From positions 21,305,511 to 21,369,510 of the forward strand of contig CM036159.1 of assembly GCA_020631735.1 (NCBI GenBank): a DNA stretch of 64,000 nucleotides. Reading direction: 5' to 3'. Each line of letters begins with the position of its first letter. The stretch's first letter is position 1. Below, piece after piece: positions 10,969-23,000 of this stretch. Made by a program: the position numbers and the translations under genes. Origin of the DNA: Saccharum officinarum (lineage: Eukaryota; Streptophyta; Magnoliopsida; Poales; Poaceae). The notes under the pieces are model-generated. The model was not told the origin of the DNA, made no database searches, and saw only the letters and a program-made list of their open reading frames with translations.

Positions 10969-12082
10969 CTAAGGATCTGACGGAGGAACAGAAGTTGTTG
11001 AGTCGGGTGCTGAGGAGCGCGGAGTGATCACGAACTGTGAAGTGTCCTCCTCAGACTCTGAACTGTCAGGCTGACCCTCTGTAGATAGACGTGGCAATGA
11101 AGTGGTCTGGGTCTGTAGAGCAGGTGCAGTAACTGAAGGTGTAGAGACAACAATAGGAGCAGTCACTGCCGCCTGAGCCTGAAAGACACCAAGAGTAGGA
11201 GGATCTGTCAAAGCAACTGAGGATGGCACAGTCTCTGTAGTCTCGGCTCTTGTCACTGGGAGACCGACAGTCTCTGAAGCTGACGTCCCTGAAGAGGTCA
11301 TAACTGTGGTGTACGAGGGAGTCGGCTATCTAGTCAGCTCACTGTAGGTGGCACTCAAGTCAGTGAATGGAGTGCTTGAGAGGAGGTGAGGTCTCGGCTA
11401 AGCTAGTGGAGTAAACCCCGTCTATATAGGAGTGTAGCTCGAGGACTGAAATGTCTGAGGCACCTGCTGCTGGGGAGAGGTGTACTGAAAGCTCAGCTGT
11501 CCCTGACTCTGAGGTCCACTAGACTGTAGTGCTGGAGTCAGGACAGACGGTGGTGGAGGTACCTCAATAGTGACAAGGTGTCACAGGAGCTCTAGATACT
11601 GCTGCTGGGTGGCTGCCTGCTGGCTCTGCATCTCAAATTGCTGCCTCTGAAACTCCAGCTGCTGCCTCTAAAACTCGTCCTGACGAGCCTGAATCTGAGC
11701 AAACGCTGCAGCTGTGTCCTGAGCCTGTCTCTGTATCTGAACCTCCTGCCTCTCCTAGGCCTGGGTCAGCCTCTCAAGTATAGCCACCATGGCTGGGTCT
11801 GAGCGGGAGGCTGAGCCTGAACCACCGGCCTCATGGTCGTGAGCCCGAGGAGAGCGGTACCGGGGGATGGGCTGATAATCCTCATCTGTGCTATCAGTAG
11901 CAACATCCTCAACTAGATCAGCTGGCTGAGCATTAAGATCTGCTAACTCAGCCTCAGCAAGACCCTAAACGGTCTCGTCCTCCTCAGCAGCTGTCTCTGG
12001 AACCTCTGGCCTCTGACGCTGTCCTGGGCCAGGTGCCTGCTCCCTGTCACTGATGCCCACAGCTGGCGAATATCATACTCTG
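10969..12082 (-). pseudogene. Third (env-like) ORF of element C, broken and cut by the gap
   Basis: The minus strand encodes a low-complexity protein rich in Gln, Ser, Thr and Pro. A Gln-rich coiled-coil-like stretch (about 11780-11590) carries repeated QRQ and QQQ, and a Ser/Thr/Pro tail is intact from about 11301 to the stop at 10969. Several in-frame TAG codons sit where Gln is expected (CAG to TAG). Extra ORFs of this kind after Pol are known in SIRE/Maximus elements and are sometimes called env-like. I see no signal peptide or transmembrane segment to support an envelope role. Confidence 0.55.
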
Positions 12083-12182
12083 NNNNNNNNNNNNNNNNNN
12101 NNNNNNNNNNNNNNNNNNNNNNNNNNNNNNNNNNNNNNNNNNNNNNNNNNNNNNNNNNNNNNNNNNNNNNNNNNNNNNNNNN
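12083..12182. other. Assembly gap (100 N)
   Basis: Exactly 100 Ns, a common placeholder for a gap of unknown size. The left side is element C; the right side is inside the LARD-like 5' LTR, 337 bp after its start. The gap therefore hides at least 337 bp of LTR, the 3' part of element D, and the 5' part of element C. Confidence 0.95.
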
Positions 12183-15100
12183 GAAATATAGGTCATCAAC
12201 CAAACCTTGCAACCTTGCCCCAAATGACTCTAGATGGACTCTACAACAAAAGTCAAGAAAGGTTCGTGTTGAGCAAATGCCCAGAAAAATGCTCCAATGG
12301 ATTAAAACGGACAATTCAAGCTTTATCACGATACTACTTTGGTCAGAGTAGAAATGTTGGTTCTATATCAGTTCTGATGTTGGACCTTAAATGAAAGTTT
12401 TAGCTCATGTTGTGTAGAACAAACTTTGTTTTGGAATCAAGAGCTAGATCAACTGGAAATAAGTCAAACAGAGGCTCGAAGAATGAATCAGCGGCTGTTT
12501 TATGTTTTCAGACTTAGAATTTTTCTAAGTCTGGAATTCATCGTCGTCGACGTTGGCATGTCGCGTTCTCGTGTTTTCGTTTTTAAGCAACTTGAGTTGA
12601 GCCAAAAATAAAAGTTGGAGTGTATCTGTTGGAGAAGAGCTCAGAGAAATTTGGCATGATTTTGACTTCATTTGGATCAGCAATTTTGAGCTTCCCTAAT
12701 CTTTGTTAACACGCTGACATTGTCTAGTTTGAGCTTATTTAGCCGCTGAATCAGAGCTCTAATGGCCAATAGCCCTTAATGAAAGTCGGAGAGCTTTATG
12801 AGGTAACAACTTTGTTTCAGGTGCCAAGATCCGAATCCAAACAGAAGATGCCGAAATTGGATCCGAAGTCGGGTAGATTCGCGCACCACACGTGTTCGTC
12901 GTTTTGCCACGCGGATTCCATGCACCAGAGTGCGCCCACCATGGCTGGACGCCGTAGCCACGTGCCTCTGCCCTTCCTCGCGCCCTTATGAAGTACCAGA
13001 GCGCGTCACTCGCTTCTCCACCCCTCCTGGCGCCCTTTTGCCTCTCCCTCGCTCTCTGCTCGGCCGCCGCTGTTCGCGCTCCGCCATGGCCGCGTGCTGG
13101 AGCTCGAGCTACTGCCGTCGCTTCTTCTCCATCCTCCTCCCACCCTCACCGCGCTCTGTGGAGAGCACCGCTGTGCTCGCTGCCCTCCCAAAGCCGGCGC
13201 ACCATCTTCCCCTTCCGGTATCCACCACCCTGAGCCGCTCCATGTCGACGTCGCTCGGCTTCAGGCCGCCTGCTCCTCGACCACGCATGGCCAGGAGCCC
13301 GGGCCATATCCAGCGGGGCTGGAGCCTTCTGCGGCTGCGCTCTACAGCCGGCAGGCCACGACGCCCCTCCATGTCGCCACGCCGGCTAGCAACGCCCAGA
13401 GCCCGACCGTCCGTCCTTCTCTGTGCTTCATCGTAAGGAAGAAGAAGGACCCACGTGTAAGAGAGAAACAAGTTCAGGGGTTTTCTGTGAAGCCATAGAC
13501 TCATGTGAATAGTGCCGCGAGGACTGTTTTGTGATTATTTTGCAGGAACTTTGAAAATACATAGTAAATCATAGAAAATTCGTAAAATAACAAATGAGTA
13601 CTTTTTGGAATCCTTGTGAAATTCTCTATGCAGTAGATCTATAATATGGCATGTTTTAGTTTAAAGTTTTCTCTGTAAAAATGGATTTGTGCAGCTAGGT
13701 TTTTAATGCTAGATGTATTTGTCATTTTCATAACTGTAGATCTAGGGCTCCAAATGAAGTGAAATTTTTGTGGCATGCTACTCATGTGAGGTTTAATGTG
13801 TGGTAAATATTTCATGAATTTTGGTTTCCATATGAGTGAGTTATTAGTGCATCTTGCTCTCACATGAATTCTTGCAATAACAATTTGTCTTTTTCATAGA
13901 GGTTGATATACATGTCCAAATGGCTTGAAATTTGTACAGTAGACTATTGGGTGTATGTAAGAGCTACTGTAATTTTTATAGATTTTATTATGGACTTTTG
14001 GTATATGTTTATTATTTCACCTTGCTAATTAAATAAATTAAGAAATGCATTAAAAGAAATTATTTAATGATGAGCACTATGCTTTTGGTGATCATTTAAC
14101 ATGCACTTTATGATGGTTACATTGGTTGTGGCCAAATATATGTTTGAAATATAAGTTAATATTTATTCTTGCAATTGATGCTTTCCTGGACAGTTTCTGG
14201 GACTTTGGTAATTGCACCATGAAAATGATGTTTGATGAGAAACATGCTTATAACAAAGTTGTAATAACTTATTAATCTAGCTTGTGTAAATTTTGGTGGC
14301 ATTTGGCCTTATAGTTTGTGAGTAATGACTGTTTCAAGTTGGGTTCCAGAAATAGTTGTTCTCTGGAAACTCTGGACCAGATTCTGTAATTATGCATGTT
14401 TGACTTGGTTAACTTGAGAATCATGATAATATGATTAAAGATGAATTATAGACAATTTCATAAGCTTTCCAGAATGTCTTGTTGCATGGCTATTGGATTT
14501 GTATAACTCCAGTTATGATCCAAACATGTAGATGTTGTTTGCAGTTTAGAAATTGTCAGATGCTAGTTATGGTTGTTTACTCCATGTGTTGCTAAGTGTG
14601 GCTTATACCCTTGATGATGGTCAAGTTAAGATACTTGTGATCTTGTTAAACTTGTGTTATGCTTAATGTGCTTGCCCTCTTTAATTGATTATGTGATGCA
14701 TCTTGTGTTACCATTCATCATATTCATACGCATGCATCTTGCATCTCATTTAGGTTCGCTAGATGCACCACGTGAAGGATGAGTTGTTGGAGCCAAACCC
14801 GAAGACGGTGTTTGGTGGACCTATCCTGAAGATGAAAGGATTAAGCAAGTGTCAGGATGGGAGAGATGCTCGCCAAGCGAGTGTCATCTGTCACCCACTA
14901 ACCTGAGTGTTCGATCCCAGGCAAGCCCCGGAGCATTCTAAGCCTCCTACTTTATAAAAGCAATTGAGTATATATATATATGTTATATATGTATTGTTGC
15001 ATTAAGTTATAGGAGTTGATTGAAAACACTTGCTGCATATATATCCTTTCCTTGTCCCATAAATATGCCTGAAATCCTATTTTAGTTCAGGATCGAAAAT

Positions 15101-16425
15101 ATTGCTTAGCCCTGCTTAGACCGGTAGAGATCGGTGATTTCCTGTCACCGGCAATTATAGGTGGTTACTGGGAAACTTTAGCTATGGAATGGATGATATC
15201 CTGGAAATAACCAAGTGTTGATGAATAATTGGAGACCGGGCGGAATAAGTATGGGGCAACCAGACAGGGTTCTGGGGTGCTTGTAGTTTCCGCCTGTGTC
15301 GATTAAGGACCGTCCGTTGTTGTCCCTCGGGTCATGTTGAACGCATGCCTCACATTTAGCTGGCCGAATAAGGTACCTTTCGACCGCGAAGCTGGGAGAT
15401 TATTCGGGCCGAGTGGATTGCCCGCAACGCACTGTACCGGAGCAGTAGTGGCAGGAAACGGGGCGCGATGATAAGGCCAAAGAGCAGTCGGGCGGCCCCG
15501 GGTACAAGTGGTTCCTGGCAAGCTCGCGACTTTACCTGAATGGTTGACTCGGTGACCAACACCTCACTTTAGCGGGTGAGTGAGGTTTGTGTGAGGAATA
15601 ACTTACCAGCTGGTTAATAATCGATTCGAATCGCCATCGTTCACTGGATAGTGAACACTTGACTCGAGCTACTGCATCGTAGTAATGATTATGGAACATG
15701 GATGGTTATGTGGATAATGTTGGAAATGCTAAACCTGAGATGGTAACCTTTGATGTTAATGGTTAATCAAGTGATTGCTTTAGCATAGGTGCTTACCTAG
15801 ATTGAATAGGTTATAATAAAGATGATGCAAAAATACTTAAATAGTTTATTCATGATAACTTATGCTTTTCGCAAATGAGTCAAGCTAGCCCACTGAAAGA
15901 AAGCCTTGCATACTCCTTGGTGTCATTATTTCTGGTTTATGACGGGTAAGTCTAGCTGAGTACCTTCTCGTACTCAGGGTTTATTCCCACTTGTTGCAGG
16001 TTGTGATATAACATAGCTACTGCAAGAATTGGAAGACTCCGGCTGTAGTGGCGGAGTGTGATCATGGGCATGATCCGTCTGAGCTATCTTGTCTCTCTTG
16101 CTTTTATGGGAATTTGACCTTGGTACTGGCATGTAATTGAATTAAGGTGATATTAGTTTTCAAACTACTTTGCTTCCGCTACTTTTGAACTTGAGTTGTA
16201 ATAACTCTACCGAACTCCGATATATGTTGAATTACTTATGAAACGGATGTAACATATGACCTGTTATGTTGGACCACTACGATCTTGGCTTGTATGTTGG
16301 TTGGTTTGAAATCCCTCGTGATTTTATTGGACTACCGGAGTTATAGGAGCTTAAGTACGGGAATTTAATTGCTCCGGCGATTGTTTTTGTACTTTTGTTC
16401 TTATAATTTGGGCGGTTCCGTGACA
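12183..16425 (+). repeat. 5' LTR of the LARD-like element (first 337 bp in gap)
   Basis: Matches 20347-24595 along its whole length with scattered substitutions and small indels. Ends CCGTGACA. By eye, divergence from the 3' copy is about 1 to 2 percent. Confidence 0.88.
12930..13500 (+). other. GC-rich island with long open frames in the LARD 5' LTR
   Basis: An open frame of 168 codons (12930-13436) encodes an Arg/Pro/Ser/Ala-rich sequence with no recognisable domain. The 3' LTR copy (21053-21655) has 200 open codons but is shifted by indels relative to this one. Frame is not conserved between the copies, which argues against a real protein. It may be a captured host gene fragment. Confidence 0.4.
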
Positions 16426-16426
16426 G

Positions 16427-16440
16427 CTGGCATCGGAGCA
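16427..16440 (+). other. Primer binding site of the LARD-like element
   Basis: CTGGCATCGGAGCA lies 1 bp after the LTR end. It resembles the initiator-Met tRNA complement TGGTATCAGAGC with two substitutions. Confidence 0.6.
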
Positions 16441-19400
16441 AGGTTCAACACTAAACATGTCATATGTGTATTGAAAAACAAAGGTTTTGTTTGCAAAAAT
16501 CAGTTTTTGACAACTTATAGCTACTACATATATAGGTTTGTTCAAATCTAATTTTAAATCTAAGTATGCCAGTGGTCATTTCCTTTATGCCCAATTAAGG
16601 ACCCTTAGGTGGCTTAATTAAGTACTAACTTGGGGGTTTTAAATTTTTGCATCTACGCCCAAGCCAAGGTATGTATGAGTGATAACTTGACCACACTGTT
16701 ACCCTGTGGTCGAATGGTAGAGGTAACCTTCATATATGAAATAGCCATATATGTCGCTAGAGTTACATTCTTGCAACGTCGCACCTACGCCAAGGTAAGT
16801 GTGAGCTGGAAGAGCATGACCGTTCAACCATCGGTCTAGGGGAGAGTTAGCTATGGTTACTGACATAATTACATGTTTAACCATGTAATTATGAAAGTAC
16901 TTAATTGTGGGTACATTTGTTGGGTAGCTATGATACCAAAGTATATGCATCGGGGATGTATGTATGGAGAGTATTTAGTGTACTGCTTTCATTGTGTGCT
17001 ATATTAGGAATTGTGGGGCTGCAATGAAATTTTCTGCAGGTATGCTAACCCCGAATGCGTAAGTCGAATGTAGCAGGCGACTAGCTCTATATCGAGAGAA
17101 TGCGTGTTATGCCACCGACATAGAACGTGATTGCCACCTTAGGCGAGCAATCTTGTGAGGATGAATAGGACGAAGCATGCATCATCATGATTGTTGCTTG
17201 TGCATATAACTATGCTCCTCCCACCTTTGTCCTAATAAATAAGTAACTTGTGTTTGATGTGCATTCACTAAGTTGATTACTTTAGCATGCTTTTGTTTTA
17301 GCTAAACTTGTAGTTAGTTCTTGTTGGATAAATTCTTGTTAGGTGTGAGCCTTCTGCTTAGTATTGGATGCTTAAGCTAACCTGACTAATAATCTCAAGT
17401 GTCCGCTTAAAACTGTGATGTTGTGTAGATGCTTGTTATCTAGGTAGTGTCATAGTTGACCTCTCTTTTGTCCTCGGTGAGCATATGAGTGTTGAAGATG
17501 CTTTATCCTAGATCAACGCTCATGTTACGTAATCGCATGTTGTCGTCTCTAATTAGATTCTCTCGTAGGAGCCAGAGCCTGTAGACGTGGTTGCTAGCCC
17601 TTGAATGTTTTTGTATCCATGCCTTGTTTGAACCATAGGCCCTAGCGTAGTCCCCTTATATGTTTGCTTAGGCCTTGGACATTCGCTACCTTTTGGAGAA
17701 TGCCCTTGTCGATTGACCAACCAAGTTAAGTCCTAACGAACGTCGATCTTAACCACAATTGTTGCTTGCCAAGTTTTGGAGACCATACCCAATTCCATGT
17801 TGGACCTCCCGATTGTCTCTCCTACAGATGATCCGAGCAACGCTAATCTCTCGTTGTCTAATCTAGAAATCTTTGCTTGCAAAATCACGTGGCTACCTTA
17901 TCAACCAAATCTCTGATCGGTGTATTATTTTGTTCTAGAAGTCTGCTAAGTCCATCTTAACTTCTGAAGTCTCTCAACGTTATTAATCTTGATCTCATGT
18001 TGCTGTCCAACGTGACCGGAACCTTTCGTCTGGTAATCACCTTGGTGGACGCAAGGCGTGCGTGGAATTAACCGAGAACCCTTGCTCAGTTGTCTTTGAC
18101 AATTAAGCTATGTTCCCTTTGCGCTGTGTTTTAATCTTCGAATCGCCTCCGTGTTGACTCTAAACCTTGTAACTACCCTTGCTTGCTACTCCTCCCTTGT
18201 CTGGTGCTTGTTCTTACCACCCAATCGGTGCCACTTGAAATTCACTTTGTTTGTGCGTTTAATAATGGTGTTACGATTAGCATTTTATGGTGCCGCGACG
18301 AAACCGAGAGCCTCCTGTGGGTGTGCACACAAGGTTTGCTGCTCGGCACGCGCTGGTATCAGGGTTGCTATTCATGATCTATTATGAAATGACATCCGAT
18401 GTGTTATTTCTCGTGACCGTTTTCCTTGGTTATCTCCCTATATCTTATCTAAAGATTCATATCTTGGACCTTATGTAGTAGATATCCCTTGAAGTTGCTA
18501 AGAAGATGACCTTTGAAGAACAGTCACCGACATAAGCATTAATAGACTGCAAGAGGTGGTAGACAAGTGACTCTCCCTATGTGCCCTTGTACGACGTCGG
18601 TCGTCGATTGAGTAATGTATGCCATCCCTGTTGAATCGAATGGGCACCTAACACTAAATGATTGGACAAGTTATCCGTGGGATAAGAATTTATCGTCACA
18701 TTGTGCATTTGACCTAGTTATCAAAAGTCTTAATCCTTGTGTAGATGACAGTCATACAGATGAAATCAACTCTCTCTGGTGTGACTCCTTATCTACGTAG
18801 GGATGCCCTCCGTGTGGAATAATGCTTTGTGCTCTATGAAAATAGCCCACAAGTCCAATGCTTGTGCATCGTCAAGATTGGTGTCTAGATCAACGGTTGA
18901 AATTGTTCCCTGAGGAACATGTCAGGAAGACTATTGCCTCCATCCTCAGCTAGAGAAAGGCTTCTGCTACTATGAGAAAGATCAGAGAGTGCAAAACACA
19001 CACCTCAACATGTGAAGCAAAAGAAAAGGAAGAACACGAAATTTGTCCAGAATTTTGTGACACTACACCGGTTATCTTCAAACTAATGGTTAGTGACTCA
19101 AACAAAGTTGGATTGACCCAAACTTGGTAACCTCATTCCTTGCTTAGGACCCTTCAATGTCTTAAGTTGATATGAGTATTGGTTGAGTAAAACATAGGAT
19201 TTGAGAGATGTCATGTCAGCTTGTTTGGCTGCCATTTCAGAACAGAACTATTTTGGTGGATACTTGCAACTTTTGTTGTCTTTCAGACCTAGCTATCATC
19301 CTTTTGCGGTAATGGTTCTCTAGTGCTAATGTGTCTCTGGTACTTTATATGTGTTTTTACCTAAGAGATTGCATCTAATTCAACCCAGATAACTGTTGCC

Positions 19401-19996
19401 TTTGTATAAGAGAATCTTCTTAGATAACCGTTGGCAGAAATCCAGAACCGACAGAGTCAGCTATCACACTCACTGTTCCCTCAGCAGACTCAGATAATAC
19501 AGTGTTGGCATCAGAGAAAGAGAACTGCACACGTGGAACAATATGTAGTTTTCCATCAGTTGGCATCTGAGTGAGTGAATAGTCTATGACCGGGATGGAC
19601 ATTATCCATTGGTTAGATGGTTTCTGATAGCCTCAAAGAATAATTACCTCGTATATGGATCCAACCCTTATCAGAAGTTGTACATGTTATGCCACTAAAA
19701 AAAGTAGATGCTATGAGTAATTAGTCCATGCTCGTAGTACTCTCCGTGCACCGTGAACGAAGTACCGCATTGTCTTGGATTCCTCCCAAAGTAACAATGC
19801 TTCATGGAAGTCAGTGAAAGAAATTATCCAGACTAAAGTTTCTACTTCGAGTGAGTATCAGAAAGTTGTCTTCCAAATTAGCCTCTCTGATGCTTGAAGC
19901 TAAGTAGCCTGATGCGCTTGCAGATGTTGGAATTGGATAACATGCTTCTCTTCCCTTAGAAAGTTCTTCGCACCGAATCTCGGGACGCGATTCTTT

Positions 19997-20009
19997 TAAG
20001 GGGGGAGGG
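19997..20009 (+). other. Polypurine tract of the LARD-like element
   Basis: AAGGGGGGAGGGC directly precedes the 3' LTR, which starts at 20010 with TATAACACCC. The first dinucleotide is TA rather than the usual TG. Confidence 0.65.
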
Positions 20010-23000
20010 CTATAACACCCGAGGTGTTTGCCACCAGTTAAGCAGTGGGTTTAAGCTCAAACATGGTAGATTAAGTGGTAATGAAGATGTCAAAGTCAAA
20101 CCTATGGAAGCAAGCCCCAACCTAAACTTGGATGTTGCACCCTTGCCTTACATATAGTCTATTTTCAAGATATATGCTTGGGTGGTGTTATTGCAATATA
20201 TTCATGTGTCTCACCTTAGTACCTATCTATATTGATCCCTGGAAAAGTTTCATGACGTTTGGAATCAAAAAGTCACATAAAATGATAAGTTATATGCTTG
20301 TTGGAATGACTTTACTAAGTGTTGGAATTGCATTATTAAGTGGATGGAAATATAGGTCATCAACCAAACCTTGCAACCTTGCCCAAATGACTCTAGATGG
20401 ACTCTACAACAAAAGTCAAGAAAGGTTCGTGTTGAGCAAATGCCCAGAAAATGCTCCAATGGATCAAAACGGACAATTCAAGCTTTATCACGATACTACT
20501 TTGGTCAGAGTAGAAATGTTGGTTCTATATCAGTTCTGATGTTGGACCTTAAATGAAAGTTTTAGCTCATGTTGTGTAGAACAAACTTTGTTTTTGGATC
20601 AAGAGCTAGATCAACTTGGAAATAAGTCAAACAGAGGCTCGAAGAATGAATCAGCGGCTGTTTTATGTTTTCAGACTTAGAATTTTTCTAAGTCTGGAAT
20701 TCATCATCGTCGACGTTGGCATGTCGCGTTCTCGTGTTTTCGTTAAGCAACTTGAGTTGAGCCAAAAATAAAAGTTGGAGTGTATCTATTGGAGAAGAGC
20801 TCAGAGAAATTTGGCATGATTTTGACTTCATTTGGATCAGCAATTTTGAGCTTCCCTAATCTTTGTTAACACGCTGACATTGTCTAGTTTGAGCTTATTT
20901 AGCCGCTGAATCAGAGTTCTAATGGCCAATAGCCTTTAATGAAAGTCGGAGAGCTTTATGAGGGTAACAACTTTGTTTCAGGTGCCAAGATCCGAATCCA
21001 AACAGAAGATGCCGAAATTGGATCCGAAGTCGGGTAGATTCGCGCACACCACGTGTTCGTTGTTTTGCCACGCGAATTCCATGCACCAGAGTGCGCCCCA
21101 CCATGGCTGGACGCCGTAGCCACGTGCCTCTGCCCTTCCTCGCGCCCTTATGAAGTACCAGAGCGCGTCACTCGCTTCTCCACCCCTCCTGGCGCCCTTT
21201 CGCCTCTCCCTCGCTCTCTGCTCGGCCGCCGCTGTTCGCGCTCCGCCATGGTCGCGTGCTGGAGCTCGAGCTACTGCCGTTGCTTCTTCTCCATCCTCCT
21301 CCACCCTCGCGCGCTCTGTGGAGAGCACCGCTGTGCTCGCTGCCCTCCCAAAGCCGGCGCACCATCTTCCCCTTCCGGTATCCACCACCCTGAGCCGCTC
21401 CATGTCGACGTCGCTCGGCTTCAGGCCGCCTGCTCCTCGACCACGCATGGCCAGGAGCCGCGGGCCATATCCAGCGGGGCTGGAGCCTTCTGCGGCTGCG
21501 CTCTACAGCCGGCAGGCCACGACGCCCCTCCATGTCACCACCACCGGCTAGCAACCGCCCGAGCCCGACCGTCCGTCCTTCTCTGTGCTCGTCGTAAGGA
21601 AGAAGAAGAAGGACCTACGTGTAAGAGGGAAACAAGTTCAGGGGGTTTTCTGTGAAGCCATAGACTCGGGTAAATAGTGCCGCGAGGACTGTTTTGTGAT
21701 GATTTTGCAGGAACTTTGAAAATACATAGTAAATCATAGAAAATTCGTAAAATAACAAATGAGTACTTTTTGGAATCCTTGTGAAATTCCCTATGGAGTA
21801 GATCTATAATATGGCATGTTTTAGTTTAAAGTTTTCTCTGTAAAAATGGATTTGTGCAGCTAGGTTTTTAATGCTAGATGTATTTGTCATTTTCATAACT
21901 GTAGATCTAGGGCTCCAAATGAAGTGAAATTTTTGTGGCATGCTACTCATGTGAGGTTTAATGTGTGGTAAATATTTCATGAATTTTGGTTTCCATATGA
22001 GTGAGTTATTAGTGCATCTTGCTCTCACATGAATTCTTGCAATAACAATTTGTCTTTTTCATAGAGGTTGATATACATGTCCAAATGGCTTGAAATTTGT
22101 ACAGTAGACTATTGGGTGTATGTAAGAGCTACTGTAATTTTTATAGATTTTATTATGGACTTTTGGTATATGTTTATTATTTCACCTTGCTAATTAAATA
22201 AATTAAGAAATGCATTAAAAGAAATTATTTAATGATGAGCACTATGCTTTTGGTGATCATTTAACATGCACTTTATGATGGTTACATTGGTTGTGGCCAA
22301 ATGTATGTTTGAAATATAAGTTAATATTTATTCTTGCAATTGATGCTTTCCTGGACAGTTTCTGGGACTTTGGTAATTGCACCATGAAAATGATGTTTGA
22401 TGAGAAACATGCTTATAACAAAGTTGTAAATAACTTATTAATCTAGCTTGTGTTAAATTTTGGTGGCATTTGGCCTTATAGTTTGTGAGTAATGACTGTT
22501 TCAAGTTGGGTTCCAGAAATAGTTGTTCTCTGAAAACTCTGGACCCGATTCTGTAATTATGCATGTTTGACTTGGTTAACTTGAGAATCATGATAATATG
22601 ATTAAAGATGAATTATAGAAAATTTCATAAGCTTTCCAGAATGTCTTGTTGCATGGCTATTGGATTTGTATAACTCCAGTTATGATCCAAACATGTAGAT
22701 GTTGTTTGCAGTTTAGAAATTGTCAGATGCTAGTTATGGTTGTTTACTCCATGTGTTGCTAAGTGTGGCTTATACCCTTGATGATGGTCAAGTTAAGATA
22801 CTTGTGATCTTGTTAAACTTGTGTTATGCTTAATGTGCTTGCCCTCTTTAATTGATTATGTGATGCATCTTGTGTTACCATTCATCATATTCATATGCAT
22901 GCATCTTGCATCTCATTTAGGTTCGCTAGATGCACCACGTGAAGGATGAGTTATTGGAGCCAAACCCGAAGACGGTGTTTGGTGGACCTATCCTGAAGAT

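Larger units (their letters stand above)
8951..12082 (-). mobile_element. Copia LTR retrotransposon C (SIRE-like), 3' part only
   Basis: Read on the minus strand, the order is third ORF (12082 to 10969), untranslated tract, purine tract (10564 to 10549), and 3' LTR (10548 to 8951). Gag, Pol and the 5' LTR would lie to the right but are lost in the assembly gap. The LTR family features match elements A and B. A third ORF after Pol fits the SIRE/Maximus lineage. Confidence 0.8.
16426..20009 (+). other. Non-coding interior of the LARD-like element
   Basis: 3.58 kb with only short open stretches. I find no protease, RT, RNase H or integrase motif in any frame. Its role, if any, would be packaging and reverse-transcription signals used in trans by an autonomous element. 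Confidence 0.7.

Noticed and set aside
10969..12082. True envelope gene
   Set aside because: No signal peptide, transmembrane segment or fusion motif; only low-complexity Gln/Ser/Thr sequence.
12930..13436. 168-codon ORF as a gene
   Set aside because: It lies in an LTR, has no domain, and its frame is not kept in the second LTR copy.
18151..18387. Short ORFs in the LARD interior as Gag remnants
   Set aside because: No knuckle, capsid or protease motif recognised.
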